Assembly (NCBI GenBank): GCA_015999745.1
Contig: JAECQP010000010.1
Span: 1-64,000, forward strand
Reading direction: 5' to 3'
Length of the DNA stretch: 64,000 bases
Source of the DNA: Sphingobacteriia bacterium
Lineage (GTDB): Bacteria > Bacteroidota > Bacteroidia > Chitinophagales > Chitinophagaceae
Positions 35,885 through 44,573 of the stretch are shown here, one piece after another (within the stretch, counting starts at the first letter, position 1; every line of letters starts with the position of its first letter). Both the position numbers and the translations under genes were made by a program. The notes under the pieces are model-generated. The model worked only from the letters and a program-made list of their open reading frames with translations. It did not search any database and had not been told where the DNA came from.

Positions 35885-36286
35885 TTAATACCTATTGTAT
35901 CCACCGCCACCACTGTTTCCACGGTCGCGATTACCGCTACCGTATCCACCGCCGCCGCGATTTCCACCACCGTAACCGCCACGGCTTCCGCCGCCGCCGC
36001 CACCATAAGGCTTCTTCTTAAAGCCGCCTCTTTCGCCTTCAGGGCGTGGAGTGGATTCGTTCACAACAATTTTACGATCCATAACATCAGTGTCATGGAG
36101 CGCTGCGATTGCAGCACGAGCTGCTTCATCATCAGGCATTTCAACGAAGCCAAAGCCTTTGCTGCGGTCGTTGTTAAATTTGTCGGTAACGATTTTTGCA
36201 CTGCTTACTTCACCGAATGGAGTAAACAGATTCTGCAGGTCTTCACTGGTCATATTCCAGTTCAGATTTCCAACGTAAATGTTCAT
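35885..36286 (-). CDS. RRM RNA-binding protein with glycine-rich tail
   Basis: Protein of 133 residues. The N-terminal 80 or so are one RNA recognition motif, with RNP2 NIYVGNLNW and RNP1 SKGFGFVEM. The rest is low-complexity Gly/Arg/Tyr sequence (GGGGGSRGGYGGG and similar), like cold-inducible RNA-binding proteins of Bacteroidota and cyanobacteria. Likely an RNA chaperone. A TATCTTTA element about 110 bases upstream implies a long leader, as found for cold-shock-type genes. Confidence 0.93.
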   Translation of the reverse strand: MNIYVGNLNWNMTSEDLQNLFTPFGEVSSAKIVTDKFNNDRSKGFGFVEMPDDEAARAAIAALHDTDVMDRKIVVNESTPRPEGERGGFKKKPYGGGGGGSRGGYGGGNRGGGGYGSGNRDRGNSGGGGYNRY

Positions 36287-36423
36287 TTTTTAGAAAATTA
36301 AGTGATCAAAAACCAAAGCGAAATCAGTTAACCAAAAACCCTGAACCATTTACGTAAAAACGTTCTGAGAACTGGAACTTCTGCATTTGGAACATTAAAG
36401 ATAGGGGTTTTCGGTAAAAACCA

Positions 36424-36453
36424 AAAAAACCTGCCTTTTTAGGCAGGTTTTTT
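36424..36453 (-). terminator. Terminator after rplI
   Basis: AAAAAACCTGCCT, 4-base loop region, AGGCAGGTTTTTT; symmetric A and T flanks allow termination in both directions. It ends the rpsF-rpsR-rplI operon. Confidence 0.92.
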
Positions 36454-36476
36454 GAAAATTGTTGAAAACGGGTTAT

Positions 36477-36923
36477 TTATTCACCTACTACTTCAAACTC
36501 AATTTCGGTATTGTTACCGTTACCGAAGTCGATGGTAGCTTTGTATAAACCCAGTTCTTTTACATCGTCGTTGATGGAAATCCGCTTACGGTCGATCTCA
36601 TAACCTTTCTGGTCGCGGATCGCGCGGGTAATCTGCAGGGCAGTAACTGCACCAAAGATTTTACCGCTGGTACCGGTTTTAGCGCCAATTTTAACAGGAG
36701 AAGCTTTCAGCACATCGATCACTTTGTTGATCTCAGCCAGCATAGCCGCTTCTTTCTTGGCTTTAACCTTCAGTTTTTCTTCCAGTTGCTTCAGGTTAGA
36801 AGGATTGGCTTCCACCGCGTATTTCTGAGGGATCAGGTAGTTACGGGCATAACCGTTCTTAACGGTAACCAGTTCATTTCTGCCACCCAGGTTGTCTACG
36901 TCTTGAATTAAAATTACTTGCAT
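36477..36923 (-). CDS. rplI: 50S ribosomal protein L9
   Basis: 148 residues from the ATG at 36923 (a longer in-frame start adds nine non-conserved residues). MQVILIQDVDNLGGRNELV with KNGYARNYLIPQKYAV is the N-terminal rRNA-binding domain, then the long connecting helix and the C-terminal domain. Third gene of the rpsF-rpsR-rplI operon. Confidence 0.96.
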   Translation of the reverse strand: MQVILIQDVDNLGGRNELVTVKNGYARNYLIPQKYAVEANPSNLKQLEEKLKVKAKKEAAMLAEINKVIDVLKASPVKIGAKTGTSGKIFGAVTALQITRAIRDQKGYEIDRKRISINDDVKELGLYKATIDFGNGNNTEIEFEVVGE

Positions 36924-37012
36924 GTTTGTTTTTTTAGTCCCAGCGCCCAATCAATGATGGTTGATTTGACTGTCCTCCCGTTGCCGGGGTTAGGGATGGT
37001 TAACTAATTATT

Positions 37013-37276
37013 CTATTTGTATAAGTCTGTTACATAAGGCATCAGGGACATCTGACGGGCTTTCTTAACAGCCTCAGTTACTTTACGCTGGTACTTCAGG
37101 GAGTTACCGCTTAAACGGCGAGGTAACAGTTTGCCCTGCTCGTTTACGAATTTCTTCAGGAACTCGATGTCTTTGTAGTCAACGTATTTGATACCATATT
37201 TCTTGAAGCGGCAGAATTTTTTCTTTGGCTTCTCCTGTTTGATGGCTGTCAGGTATTTGATTTCGTTCTTTGCCAT
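37013..37276 (-). CDS. rpsR: 30S ribosomal protein S18
   Basis: 87 residues with [20 protein letters not shown], the [20 protein letters not shown] core and ARQMSLMPY. It binds the 30S platform as a heterodimer with S6, encoded 2 bases upstream. Confidence 0.96.
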   Translation of the reverse strand: MAKNEIKYLTAIKQEKPKKKFCRFKKYGIKYVDYKDIEFLKKFVNEQGKLLPRRLSGNSLKYQRKVTEAVKKARQMSLMPYVTDLYK

Positions 37277-37278
37277 GA

Positions 37279-37632
37279 TTATGCCTCCGCTTTATCTTGT
37301 TTAGCAAATCCGCCATTTCTCTTGGTGTAGTTGTACTCGACGGCGTATTTATCGAGACGGGTTACCATGTGACGCATTACCTGTTCGTCACGTAACAGCT
37401 GGATTTTCAGCTTTTCAATACCTTCAGCAGGTAAAGTGAATTCCAGTACCCAGTAAATACCAGTGGTTTTTTTCTGGATCGGGTAAGCGAGTGATTTCAA
37501 TCCCCATGGATTGCTGTGAACGGAAGCACCGCCCAGTTCGGCAATCAGGTCCTGGTATTTCTTCTGAGAAGCTTTGAAGTCTTCTTCAGAAAGAACCGGA
37601 GTGAAGATCACCATCAATTCGTAATTGTTCAT
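37279..37632 (-). CDS. rpsF: 30S ribosomal protein S6
   Basis: 117 residues from the ATG at 37632 ([18 protein letters not shown]); a much longer in-frame frame has no homology and overlaps the promoter. Ferredoxin-like fold with [18 protein letters not shown] and [19 protein letters not shown]. First gene of the operon, with a structured leader of about 80 bases. No ssb or rpsF-linked priB gene is present. Confidence 0.96.
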   Translation of the reverse strand: MNNYELMVIFTPVLSEEDFKASQKKYQDLIAELGGASVHSNPWGLKSLAYPIQKKTTGIYWVLEFTLPAEGIEKLKIQLLRDEQVMRHMVTRLDKYAVEYNYTKRNGGFAKQDKAEA

Positions 37633-37666
37633 TACTTGAATTTTTTTGGTTAAAAATTGGTTTTTT

Positions 37667-37715
37667 CCCAGTGGATTCCTGCAAGCAGGAAAATCTGCCA
37701 AACACAGATTTGGGG
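37667..37715 (-). promoter_or_regulatory. Structured rpsF leader RNA
   Basis: On the minus strand the RNA can fold as CCCA, hairpin AATCTG/CAGATT, hairpin TTCCTGC/GCAGGAA, five bases, TGGG: a three-way junction starting at about the first transcribed base. The position suits autoregulation by the S6:S18 complex, known for rpsF leaders of other phyla. Confidence 0.5.
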
Positions 37716-37718
37716 CTG

Positions 37719-37749
37719 CAAAAGTAGGTATTCTGCAATTCTTATCCAA
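37719..37749 (-). promoter_or_regulatory. Promoter of rpsF-rpsR-rplI
   Basis: On the minus strand TTG (37749-37747), 20 bases, TACTTTTG (37726-37719): a full Bacteroidota promoter with the same spacing as that of atpG. Confidence 0.75.
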
Positions 37750-37750
37750 A

Positions 37751-39685
37751 TTAGTTGGCCACCATCTCAATCATTTCGCTTAGATCAGACACTAATTGAT
37801 CGGCATTGGCGTCTCCACCCACGCTTTTAAACCGGATTTTCCCCTGTTTGTCGATGATGAATTTGGTCGGGATTCCATCCACTTTAAAATTGGAGACCAC
37901 TTTATAGGCATCGTATGTATTTTTTTCGTCATAAAGCACATTGAAGCTGTATTTATTCTGTGTAATGAAACCGGACACTTCCTTCTTCCTTTTTTCTAAT
38001 GTTTCCTGGTTTTCCCAGGTATTTATGAAGAGAAATGCCACATCAGGATTGTTTTTATACTTATTAATGGTTTTTTGCATGCCAGGGAAGGAGACTTTGC
38101 AAGGGCCGCACCAGGTGGCCCAGAAGTCTAGCACTACCACTTTGCCCCTGAGCTGAGATAATTGAACCTCTTTACCCTCCAGATTCAGGAGGGTGAAATC
38201 AGCAGCATTCATGTTGAGCATTTTTTTACTTAAAGCTTCCCTCGCCTTTAGTTTTGCAGATTCGCCAAGGGAGGCGAGTGCTTTCAATGCTTCCCCCTCG
38301 GAGCCGGTTTGCTGAACCAGGGCTCTTTTAAGTACCTCTTTAGTGATGGGGCCGGCCGTGTTATTAACAAGCATTGCAGTTAAATCGGCAATTCTTGTTT
38401 CAAGGGGAAGCGCAAATTCGGCTATCTGTGCATAGCGGTCGTTGTATTCCGTGTTTTTCCAGTTACTCAATACGCAACTTTCCCTGGTATATTTCAAGGC
38501 GCTTTTGTAGTCCTTCAGCTTAAACAATGTGTAAGCATAGGTATCGAGGTACATTGCATACCTGTATTCGCGGGATTTCTTCCATATTTCAGTGGTACTC
38601 ATTTCCGGCTTTTGCGCAGATGGGTGGTTTAATTCCTTTCTTGCCCAATCGGTGGCCAGGCGTGAAAGTTCTTCAGCCTGAGAATACATCGTGTCCTTTG
38701 TAAAGGTCCATGTCCATGCCTGATCGTTGTATAAACTATACCTTTCTTCAGGTGTAATTCCGGCCGCATAAAGTTGGAGCTTATTAAGATCAATCTTATC
38801 CTTTCCTTTTGTGTAGGCAGCTATCTGTTGATAATGCATATTTGTGTTGGCCATTTTTTCCTGGTCATTGTCGGCCGGATTGTTGGCAACAAAAGCATCA
38901 ATGGCTTTCAGCCTTTCATCCGGATCTGTTATAAGCGCAATTTTGTTCCTTTCCTCGTTCCGCTTCCAACTGCCGTTGGGAAATTTACTTTTCAAATCGG
39001 CTGTCAAAGCCTTCCATCGTTCGGTTTTTTTAGCAGCCTGTGCATACTGGATGGCAACCGTTAAATCCTGTTCGGTTGCCTGAGGCCGGGCCAGTAACTC
39101 GTCTGTGATCTGCTCTATCTGCGGATTGGCTTCCACTTTGTTAAAGCGATATAAAGCCGCCGCATATTGCGGCAATAATTTGGAACGGGCAGCGATATTA
39201 CTGTTCCATTCTGCTTTTACCAGTTCCAGGGCTTTCTCCGGATTAGGGGCCACACCCAGATAATAGTTTCCCGGGCCAGCTAATAAAGTAGCTTCAGTTG
39301 CTTTACTGCCGGCAGGCCTGTTTCCGCTGGCATCATATACGGGTATGATAAATCCATTGCTGTTATTGTCATCTTTCTCTTCGCCTTCGGTGACGCTTAC
39401 TCCAAGCATGAGGGCGGTTTCCGGAACAATGAACGACCCGCTGTACAGATTGCCTTTTTGAGAAGGAGTGAGGCCAATAACCCCCTGCTTTTTAGTGATT
39501 GAATTGAAATGATAGAGTGAAAAACTCAGCGGCTCCCTGCCGGGTAAAGTGGAACCGGCTTTGTTGTAGGTGAAACTGACTTTGTCTCCGGCTTTTGGTT
39601 GGGCCGGGGTGAAGGAAAATCTCTGCGAATTGCTTTCAATCCAAAAAAGCAAAGCAAGAACAACGAGGATAGGTTTCATGTGCAT
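37751..39685 (-). CDS. TlpA-type thioredoxin with long N-terminal region
   Basis: Secreted protein of about 644 residues (the MHM start at 39685 allows MKPILVVLALLFWIESNSQ as signal peptide; the ATG at 39679 is equally possible). Residues 20-130 look like an immunoglobulin-like domain (FTPAQPKAGDKVSFTYNKAG). The middle is helical and TPR-like. The last 150 residues are a TlpA thioredoxin domain: VVLDFWATWCGPCKVSFPGM with the CGPC pair and the cis-proline in VDGIPTKFIID. Likely a periplasmic disulfide reductase on its own transcript. Client unknown. Confidence 0.85.
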   Translation of the reverse strand: MHMKPILVVLALLFWIESNSQRFSFTPAQPKAGDKVSFTYNKAGSTLPGREPLSFSLYHFNSITKKQGVIGLTPSQKGNLYSGSFIVPETALMLGVSVTEGEEKDDNNSNGFIIPVYDASGNRPAGSKATEATLLAGPGNYYLGVAPNPEKALELVKAEWNSNIAARSKLLPQYAAALYRFNKVEANPQIEQITDELLARPQATEQDLTVAIQYAQAAKKTERWKALTADLKSKFPNGSWKRNEERNKIALITDPDERLKAIDAFVANNPADNDQEKMANTNMHYQQIAAYTKGKDKIDLNKLQLYAAGITPEERYSLYNDQAWTWTFTKDTMYSQAEELSRLATDWARKELNHPSAQKPEMSTTEIWKKSREYRYAMYLDTYAYTLFKLKDYKSALKYTRESCVLSNWKNTEYNDRYAQIAEFALPLETRIADLTAMLVNNTAGPITKEVLKRALVQQTGSEGEALKALASLGESAKLKAREALSKKMLNMNAADFTLLNLEGKEVQLSQLRGKVVVLDFWATWCGPCKVSFPGMQKTINKYKNNPDVAFLFINTWENQETLEKRKKEVSGFITQNKYSFNVLYDEKNTYDAYKVVSNFKVDGIPTKFIIDKQGKIRFKSVGGDANADQLVSDLSEMIEMVAN

Positions 39686-39755
39686 AGTTGGCGATTTAAT
39701 ATAATTAAATATATTAAATATGGAACTATATGGAAAGCCAAACCCTACCAAATTG

Positions 39756-40868
39756 CTATTCTTTTAGATAAAGGGTGCCGGACTGTTTTGCGGAGCCCTG
39801 TTTCAACAAAACTATATAGGTAGGAAAATGATCGCTGAACCCGCCCCGGTAATTGTTCCCCTCCCAGGTACGCATTGGGTAGCCTTTGAACGGGCCGGAA
39901 GATTCAGCCATAAAACTCCGGTAATAAATAAGTGACTGGCTAAAATGCAGGCCGTTTGTGCCGGAGTCGGTAAGCGATTTTGAAACTAGGATCTGGTCGA
40001 ACAGACCCCATACATCCCTGTTGGCCAATGTGCCGAAGCCCTGCAGATAATGCTTTACCCATGGATTAAAGAGCTGATCTTTCGCAAGCGCCTGAACGGA
40101 ACCCGAGGCCTTCAGTGTTTGGCAGATGCTTGGGTCGGTAGGATTGTCGTTCAGGTCGCCCATCAGGATGATCCTGGCGGCAGGCTGTCCGGCCTGGATG
40201 GAATCTATATGCTGCCTGCATACCCTGGCGGCTGCAGCACGGGCCGGGGCACTCCTGACCTCTCCACCTCTTCTGCTGGGCCAGTGGTTTACATAAATAT
40301 GGAACAGTTCCCCGGCAAGGTACCCTTTCACATACAGGATATCCCTGGTGGCGGCGGCTTCTTTGCTTCCGCCGGGCAATACCACCTGCAGCGGCCGGGC
40401 AGTCAGCGGAATAAACAGATCGGGACGGTAGAACAAAGCCACATCCACTCCACGGGCGTCCCTGGAATCAAAATGAATGAATTTCAGGCGATGTGCACGC
40501 AATAAAAAATGCCTGGTTAAATCGTAGAGTACGGTATCGTTTTCAATTTCAGCAACGCCAATCAGTGCAGCGCCATGCCGGGAATGCGTTTTCCCGATAT
40601 CTTTTAAAACGGTAGCCAGTTGAAAGAGTTTGTTCCGGTAAATTTCACCCGTGTATTTTTTGGCTCCTTCGGGAATAAACTCATCGTCATTCACCATCGG
40701 ATTGTTCACCGTATCATACAGGTTCTCCAGGTTGTAGAAGGCAACGACCAGTTGTTGCCGAAGCCCTGTTTCAGCAGGCATGTTTTGTGGTGTGTCAGTG
40801 CGGAATGATTGATGTGATTGCAGGAAGAAGACATGGAACAACACTGTTAAAACGAAAAGAGGTCGCAT
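39756..40868 (-). CDS. Secreted endonuclease/exonuclease/phosphatase family protein
   Basis: 370 residues from the ATG at 40868, where a signal peptide begins (MRPLFVLTVLFHVFFLQS). The EEP fold of DNase I-like phosphodiesterases is shown by VAFYNLENLYD, LIGVAEIEND (metal-binding Glu), HFDSRDARGVDVALFYR, VNHWPSRRGG, ILMGDLNDNPTDP and the final catalytic GFSDHFPTY. It probably cleaves nucleic acids or phosphodiesters outside the cytoplasm. It is divergent from the TonB receptor/DUF5689 genes, a grouping that suggests uptake of its products. Confidence 0.88.
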   Translation of the reverse strand: MRPLFVLTVLFHVFFLQSHQSFRTDTPQNMPAETGLRQQLVVAFYNLENLYDTVNNPMVNDDEFIPEGAKKYTGEIYRNKLFQLATVLKDIGKTHSRHGAALIGVAEIENDTVLYDLTRHFLLRAHRLKFIHFDSRDARGVDVALFYRPDLFIPLTARPLQVVLPGGSKEAAATRDILYVKGYLAGELFHIYVNHWPSRRGGEVRSAPARAAAARVCRQHIDSIQAGQPAARIILMGDLNDNPTDPSICQTLKASGSVQALAKDQLFNPWVKHYLQGFGTLANRDVWGLFDQILVSKSLTDSGTNGLHFSQSLIYYRSFMAESSGPFKGYPMRTWEGNNYRGGFSDHFPTYIVLLKQGSAKQSGTLYLKE

Positions 40869-41043
40869 GATTTTTTTTTCTGAAAATACGCTTGCAAAGG
40901 GCTTTAGAACAGGTGTTTGCCGCATTGATCCCTGCGGCTTTCACGGAATTTTGAATGAACTATCCGCAGATACCCTTTTGGTGAATGATGGAGCAGAAAC
41001 AGTTGTTATTTTAGCGGTGTTTGTAATTCCGCATACATTATTT

Positions 41044-43608
41044 ATGATGCGAAATATTTTATTGCTGCTGCATTTTTTACTGCGCAGCCTGCTGATGATC
41101 CATGCGCAATCTCCTGCAGTAGCCAAACAGGTCAAGAATCAGTTTGCAGACAGTGCCACACTGATCCAATTGCTGCGGTCGGGAGTGGATATTGATTTTG
41201 CCGAGCCAGGCGCTGGCGCGGAAGAGGGTGGCGCAGCCAGCCAGTTGATTCCCTCTGTATTACATTCGGGTAAAGACCTGTTTGCTGCAACGGCATCTTT
41301 TCATTTCAATACAAGAAGGTTCCGCATTAAAGGACTGGATCCTCACTGGTTCCAGGTACAAATGAATGGCGTGCCCATGAATCAGTTGCACAACGGTCTC
41401 GCCGTTTGGAGCAGTTGGGGTGGCCTGAACGAGGTAATGACCAACAATACAACCATCATCGGATGGCAGCAAAATGAATATGGGTTCGGAGGCCCGGGAA
41501 GCCTTACCAGTTTTGATTTGAGGGCTTCTCGCCTGAGGCCGCAAACTACACTGGCAGCCAGCTTCTCCAACAGAACTTATCGCTACCGCCTTGCATTTAC
41601 GAAGGTGGCTCCCAGTAATTCCGGGGGATGGGCTTATGCATTTTCCATCGCTTACAGAACCGGTACCGATATGTCGGCACCCGGAACATTTATGCATACA
41701 CCCGCTTATTTTCTGTCGGTCGATAAAAAAATGGGCGGACATCTTTTTTCCATAACCATCCTGGGAGCAATGCTCAACAGCAGCAGAACGGTTGCAGTAA
41801 CAAAAGAAGCGGTTGCCATATCCGGGTCAACGCAATACAATCCGGGATGGGGATACCAGAACGGCATTAAGAGAAATGCCAATACGCAGCAAATGCATAC
41901 GCCATTGTTGTTGTTGTCGCATGCGTTTACAGCAATGGATGCAACACATATTTCCACCACGCTGGCCTATAGTTCCGGAGAAAGAAGGGTATCCGGCCTG
42001 GACTGGTACAAAGCGGCAGATCCGCGTCCGGATTATTATCGCTACTGGCCCGGTTTTCAACAAGATAGCCTGTTGCAGGTCCGGGTGCGCGAATGGTATG
42101 CGGAAGATCCATTGCAGATGCAGATCAACTGGAATCGTTTATATGAAGTGAACCGGAACAATCCGGAGATCATCCGGGATGCAGATGGCGTTTCGGGCAA
42201 ACTGGCAGCAGGGCTTCGTTCACGCTATATCCTGCAGGATCGGGTGGTACAAAGTAAAAGCCTGGTGTTTGGCAGCAGATTGAATCAACCGCTAACCAGC
42301 CGGCTTACAATGACGGCGGCTGCTATTTTTCAGTGGCAGCGATTGCGTTATTTTAAAAGGGTAAAAGATTTGCTGGGGGGAGATTTTTTTGTGGATTGGA
42401 ACCAGTTTGCAGAAGACCAACTGATCAATGCAGCCGCATTGCAGAATGACCTGGACAGGCCCAACCGGATTCTTAAAACCGGAGATGCATACGGGTACGA
42501 TTATGCCATGAACCTGCTACAGTATAGCGCTGTAGTACAGTTTGGCTATACAGGCAACAGGCTGGATCTGTTCGGAGGAATAGAACTGGCAGAATCTGCG
42601 CAGTTCAGAACAGGCTATATACGCAATGGTGTATTTCCCCTGAACTCTTTTGGCCGTTCCACTACAGACCGCTTCAGTACAGGGTCTGTGAAGGCGGGTG
42701 TTACTTATAAGATCAACGGAAGAAAATATATTTTTTTAAATCTTGGATGGAAGCGGCGCCCACCTTTTGTAGACGATTATTATATATCTCCGCAAACCAG
42801 GGAAAGCCGTGTTCAGGAAATACAAATGGAACAGTTTGCAGGGATGGAGTTGGGGTACATACTCAATGCACCCCAATTAAAGATTCGGGCCACAGCATAC
42901 ATGGCCTGTATCAAAAACGGAATGAACCGGATGAGCTTTTACCACGATGGCTACCGGAACCTGGTGAATTATGCATTGTGGAATATTCATCAGTTGCATG
43001 CGGGAATCGAAACAGCCGCAGAATTTCCATTGTCTTTGCGCATGCGGATCAACATGGCCCTGGCTGTTGGCAGATATGTATATACCAACCGGCCTTTTTA
43101 CAGTGTATCCATCGACAACGAAGATTACGCAACAGAACAGGGAATTGTTTACTGGAAGAATTTTCCTGTTCCGGGCACGCCACAGCGGGCTTTCAGTGCA
43201 GGTTGTACCATGCAGTTGCAGGACCGGCTTTCGCTGACTATCACCGGCAATTACCTGGCTGCTTACTATGTTTCATTTAATCCGATTCGAAGAACCTATG
43301 ATGCCATGCATGGCCTTCCTCCAAACAGTGATCCGGGTTTTATCACCCGTCCCGAGCAACTGCCGGATGTTTTTGTTGCGGATCTTTCTGCAGCCTGGTC
43401 GGTTATGATCAACAGGAGCAGGGCGGGTAAATACCGGTATCTGCAATGGTTCCTGAGCATGGGCAATTTGTTGAACCAACCCATGATCAGCGGGGGATAC
43501 GAGCAATTGAGGTTTGATCTGGCCAACGCCAATACCGGAAAATTTCCTTCAAAGTATTACTATTCGGCAGGGATCAACTACCTGTTGATTCTTCGTTACA
43601 AACTGTAA
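41044..43608 (+). CDS. TonB-dependent receptor
   Basis: Outer-membrane barrel of 854 residues, start at ATGATG (41044) before the signal peptide (LLLLHFLLRSLLMIHAQ); the frame is open farther upstream but that part is not protein-like. The plug is seen in IPSVLHSGKDLFAATASF, FRIKGLDPHWFQVQMNGVPM and AVWSSWGGLNEV. A long beta-barrel follows. Unlike most Bacteroidota receptors of this type it lacks the N-terminal carboxypeptidase-like domain. No SusD partner follows; a DUF5689 lipoprotein does, 9 bases downstream. Confidence 0.88.
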   Translation: MMRNILLLLHFLLRSLLMIHAQSPAVAKQVKNQFADSATLIQLLRSGVDIDFAEPGAGAEEGGAASQLIPSVLHSGKDLFAATASFHFNTRRFRIKGLDPHWFQVQMNGVPMNQLHNGLAVWSSWGGLNEVMTNNTTIIGWQQNEYGFGGPGSLTSFDLRASRLRPQTTLAASFSNRTYRYRLAFTKVAPSNSGGWAYAFSIAYRTGTDMSAPGTFMHTPAYFLSVDKKMGGHLFSITILGAMLNSSRTVAVTKEAVAISGSTQYNPGWGYQNGIKRNANTQQMHTPLLLLSHAFTAMDATHISTTLAYSSGERRVSGLDWYKAADPRPDYYRYWPGFQQDSLLQVRVREWYAEDPLQMQINWNRLYEVNRNNPEIIRDADGVSGKLAAGLRSRYILQDRVVQSKSLVFGSRLNQPLTSRLTMTAAAIFQWQRLRYFKRVKDLLGGDFFVDWNQFAEDQLINAAALQNDLDRPNRILKTGDAYGYDYAMNLLQYSAVVQFGYTGNRLDLFGGIELAESAQFRTGYIRNGVFPLNSFGRSTTDRFSTGSVKAGVTYKINGRKYIFLNLGWKRRPPFVDDYYISPQTRESRVQEIQMEQFAGMELGYILNAPQLKIRATAYMACIKNGMNRMSFYHDGYRNLVNYALWNIHQLHAGIETAAEFPLSLRMRINMALAVGRYVYTNRPFYSVSIDNEDYATEQGIVYWKNFPVPGTPQRAFSAGCTMQLQDRLSLTITGNYLAAYYVSFNPIRRTYDAMHGLPPNSDPGFITRPEQLPDVFVADLSAAWSVMINRSRAGKYRYLQWFLSMGNLLNQPMISGGYEQLRFDLANANTGKFPSKYYYSAGINYLLILRYKL

Positions 43609-43617
43609 AACCAACAC

Positions 43618-44433
43618 ATGAAAATGATGCGTTTATGGAGGCAATCAGGCGGAGCCGTGTTATTACTGTTTACCCTGTGCATGAGCTGTACCGGAAATTT
43701 TGATCAGCCACCTCTCTATACCGGAACCCATCTGCAGGCAACCATGAGTATTGCCCGTTTGCGTCAATCGCATCTGCCCGGCAATATGGAAAAAATGATC
43801 GATGATCAGGTGATCACCGGCATTGTTACGGCCAATGATGCAACCGATAATTTTTACAAAACAATTGTGATACAGGATAGCACTGCCGCCATTAGCATCC
43901 GGATGGACGGCTTTGGCCTCGCAGCGGATTATCCGCTCGGGAAAAGAATTTTTGTACGGCTGAATGGATTATGGATGGGCGAGTATGGAGGTATGTTGCA
44001 ACTGGGTGGTTCAGCAGACCTGTCTGATCCTGCTTATCCGGAATTACTGGCCATCCCCGCGCCGTTGTTTTCTAAAGCGATCATTACGGCAAATACAGAA
44101 CCGGTTCCCTCCCCGGTAAGGGTCCGTTACAATGAACTCAACAATTTTATGCAAAGCCGCCTGGTGGAACTGGACTCCGCCGAGCTGGTAGTTTCCGATA
44201 CGGCCAAACCCTTTGCAGATGCAGTAAATAAAGCTACGGTAAGCCACCGGATCAGGTGTTGTAGCGGGGGATCGGTGTATTTGCGTACCAGTGGTTTTGC
44301 CAGTTTCGCGACCGCTAAAACGCCGGGAGGAAACGGCAGGATCAGGGGGATTTTTACGGTGTTTGGTTCGCAGAAACAACTGGTGATCAGAGACACTTCT
44401 GATGTCATGATGCATGGGCCGCGGTGTTTATAG
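43618..44433 (+). CDS. DUF5689 lipoprotein
   Basis: 271 residues with a lipoprotein signal (VLLLFTLCMSC, lipid-carrying cysteine near residue 23). The mature part fits the DUF5689 OB-fold family: VITGIVTANDATDNFYKTIVIQDSTAAISIRM in shorter pieces (ITGIVTANDATDNFYKTIVI), GKRIFVRLNGLWMGEYGGM, and a second OB-like half. Such proteins are surface lipoproteins often next to TonB receptors and EEP nucleases; binding of the substrate is inferred. Confidence 0.78.
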   Translation: MKMMRLWRQSGGAVLLLFTLCMSCTGNFDQPPLYTGTHLQATMSIARLRQSHLPGNMEKMIDDQVITGIVTANDATDNFYKTIVIQDSTAAISIRMDGFGLAADYPLGKRIFVRLNGLWMGEYGGMLQLGGSADLSDPAYPELLAIPAPLFSKAIITANTEPVPSPVRVRYNELNNFMQSRLVELDSAELVVSDTAKPFADAVNKATVSHRIRCCSGGSVYLRTSGFASFATAKTPGGNGRIRGIFTVFGSQKQLVIRDTSDVMMHGPRCL

Positions 44434-44573
44434 CAAGTCGTTGCGGGCAGTCCATCGGTCAACTGTGGATTTTCCTGCAACTAAAGCCTATAACTGCCGC
44501 AGAATGCGTAAATTGCTAAGGAGATCCCCTGTTACGAACCCGGCCCGGGGAGTACAGGAGCAAATATTTTCCT

